Source: Triparma columacea (Eukaryota > Sar > Bolidophyceae > Parmales > Triparmaceae). From it: a stretch of DNA of 19,388 nt. Position 1 is the stretch's first letter. Each line of letters starts with the position of its first letter. The stretch spans positions 1 to 19,388 of the forward strand of contig BRYA01000536.1 of NCBI GenBank assembly GCA_030267965.1, given 5' to 3'. A program made the translations under genes and the position numbers. This document shows, piece by piece, positions 17,667 to 19,388 of this stretch. The notes under the pieces are model-generated. The model searched no databases, was not told the DNA's origin, and saw only the letters and a list, made by a program, of their open reading frames with translations.

Positions 17667-17667
17667 A
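17662..17667 (+). terminator. AATAAA overlapping the rsmH stop codon
   Basis: AATAAA whose inner TAA is the rsmH stop codon (17664-17666). If used as a polyadenylation signal, the 3' UTR would be only about 15-30 nt, which would fit the 70 bp separating this gene from the convergent Hsp70-like gene. Confidence 0.35.
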
Positions 17668-17736
17668 ATATGACCACGACATTAAAAACATAACCGCACT
17701 TTTGTACTCCAAAACTGGGACGTCTATTCGTTTGCA

Positions 17737-19388
17737 TCACGACCCCCCTCCAACACCATCTTCTCCCCTCTCCCTCCTCTCCTTCAGCACCCTTTCCTTC
17801 TCCACCAGCGCCCTCAAAAGCGCAGCCTGCATATTCGTCATGACCCCGAACCCCCCTTCCTCATCCTCCTCATCCTCGAAAACCCCGTCCAGTATACCCC
17901 CCTGTATCGCGCACCCCATCGCCACTGCGTGCACCGGTGGGACTTCCTTCAAAACTGTGGGCGTCACGCCTGTCAAGGTCGTTAAGAGTGATGATATTAA
18001 AGGGACGCGAGTTGAACCACCAACGAGAATCACGCGGGAAAGAGAACGACGACCGGGGGCGTCCTTGAGAGAGGAAAGGGGGATCCCTGTTGTGTCGACC
18101 ACCTTTTGCTTGGCTGATTTGTATGACTGGATCTGTGAGGGGGGGTTGTGAGCGGGGTTGGATACGGTTATGCAGTCACGTCTGGATTGCTTATTTTTGG
18201 GGGGGGGGTTTCCCGCTCACCTCAGTGTCCCTCATACGAGCTGCCTTCCTCCCCCCCTCCTTCCCTCCGAAGAGCTTCTCCTTTGTGAACGGCGAGGCGT
18301 CCCCCAAAAGGCAAATGTCGCCTAGGATGCAGGCCTCGCGGACTGGGTTTATGAGACGAGGTAAAAGGGGCTCCAAACATTTGTTCAGCTCGGAACGGGT
18401 CACAGAGACACGGGTTGAGCCCGGCAAGATCTGCGGGAAGGGGGGGGGGAGGGGGGGGGGGGATAAGACGCACTAAGGACAAATTAAACTTCTTCATGTA
18501 ACTCCACTCACTTCACCACCGTCACCTTCCCCAAAGTCCTCGAGCCCTCTCCCAGCAACTGGGAGACCCACCATCCTCTCCACCTTGTTCGATGAGCTTA
18601 ACTTGATCTTCGCCTCCCTCGCAAAGTTCTCCCACTCATTCCACCCATCCCCCCCGTACTTCTCCCACAGATAGCTCGCCAGAAGCTTGTCAAAATCGTC
18701 GCCCCCCAAGTACCTGTCCCCTCCAGTCGCTAGTATTTCAACACCCGCAACAACGCCGCTGCTCTTGTATCCCACGTTAACCACCGTGACATCAAAGGTC
18801 CCGCCCCCTAGATCAAACACTAAAATGTTCTCCTCCGTGGGGGAAGAAGAGGGCCCAACCTCCTCCTTACGCCCGCGGGAAGCCACCGAGTACGCAAGGG
18901 AGGCGGCCTCAGGCTCCGTAATCACCTTTACCCTGACAGCGTCCCCAACACCAGAGTCAGAAAAGGCGGCCTTCACGCAGCTCTCAGTCTCGCTAAGGAG
19001 ATAGGGGTTACGGGTGAGCTTGCGAAGGCGGGAAGCGTGGAACCATGCGACGACAACCCCCGATACGTGAATATCCCCTTCGCTCCTAGCCCTCTCACCT
19101 CTTCTGGACTTCATTGAAATAAGCAGGAACCCCAACAACACATCCCTTCACCGAGGGGAGAGACGGGTGCTGAGACAGCAGGTGGCGCACGACACACGTC
19201 GATATCGTCGTCGGGAGGATGGTTGAAGGAAGGGGGGAAGTAATGTAAGATGCCTGAGCAGGGGCTGGGGTTTCTATTCGGTGCAGCCTAATGGGATTAT
19301 TTCTGGCGTCCTCCATCAACCCAGTATTATTCAGCTAAGGAGGGCAGGGAAAGTAGCGGGGTGTGGTGAGGTGGGGGGGGGGGGGGGG
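17737..19388 (-). CDS. Hsp70-family ATPase lacking a substrate-binding domain, 5' end beyond window
   Basis: Minus-strand exons: 19334-19099, 18992-18512, 18430-18221 and 18132-17737. Introns of 106, 81 and 88 nt all have GTGAG donors. The visible part is 440 aa; at least one further upstream exon (roughly 80 residues, inferred from DnaK) lies past the right edge. Nucleotide-binding-domain motifs: VVGVPAYFNEVQK, VITEPEAASLAY, VFDLGGGTFDVTVV (phosphate 2), ATGGDRYLGGDDFD, REAKIKLSS, VILVGGSTRVPLI (adenosine), and HAVAMGCAIQGG (connect 2). An insert of about 50 residues lies before VILVGG. After QGG the protein ends in an acidic stretch (EDEEDEE), a predicted helix rich in Leu/Arg/Glu and a Gly tail. 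There is no DVTPLSLG linker and no substrate-binding domain. The stop is 70 bp from the convergent rsmH stop. It is therefore an ATPase-only Hsp70-like protein, loosely comparable to HSPA13, and not a standard chaperone. Confidence 0.85.
19373..19388. repeat. Poly-G run at the window edge
   Basis: Sixteen consecutive G on the plus strand run to the last base, lying in an intron of the minus-strand Hsp70-like gene, where it is a C-run before the acceptor at 19335. The contig may stop here because of the homopolymer. Confidence 0.9.

Overview
This is nuclear DNA from a eukaryote, most likely a stramenopile (heterokont) alga. Five observations support this. Three genes are split by short introns with a uniform GTGAG donor and a pyrimidine-rich acceptor. 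Genes lie on both strands without operon structure. The RsmH-type methyltransferase carries a signal peptide plus a transit-like extension, as expected for a plastid reached through the ER. BspA-type leucine-rich repeat genes and C2H2 fingers of the CPQEGC/IHDIGV type are present; from memory both are common in such genomes. AATAAA motifs follow several genes. Placement closer than stramenopile (for example Bolidophyceae/Parmales) is a guess from style, not a search result.

Layout, left to right: (1) 648-1694 (+) acidic, Lys/Glu-repeat protein of unknown function; (2) 1807-2937 (-) polar protein of unknown function with a short hydrophobic C-terminus; (3) 3823-5454 (+) BspA-like LRR protein, copy A; (4) 5500-6366 (-) four-finger C2H2 protein; (5) 6547-8449 (+) multi-pass membrane protein with an EF-hand-like loop, two exons; (6) 8865-10001 (+) ankyrin-MYND protein; (7) about 10622-13823 (+) USP5/UBP14-type deubiquitinase, at least five exons, 5' end unresolved; (8) 14446-15525 (+) BspA-like LRR protein, copy B; (9) 15673-17666 (+) RsmH/MraW rRNA methyltransferase, five exons, complete; (10) 17737 to beyond the right edge (-) Hsp70-family ATPase, at least five exons (four visible), apparently without a substrate-binding domain.

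The genes do not form one pathway. The clearest structural signal is that copies A and B share more than coding sequence. A segment of about 340 bp upstream is also conserved, including a 47-bp identical block with a small hairpin, and the similarity stops at the stop codon. Copy B has lost the acidic head of copy A, and its start codon lies where copy A has coding sequence. Other points of note are the loss of zinc ligands in the deubiquitinase ZnF-UBP domain, the shortened Hsp70, and introns with G-runs near the donor and C-runs near the acceptor. The window ends inside a 16-base poly-G run in an Hsp70 intron, which may be an assembly break.

Exon boundaries were worked out by hand from splice motifs, reading-frame continuity and remembered family sequences. 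No alignment or database search was run.
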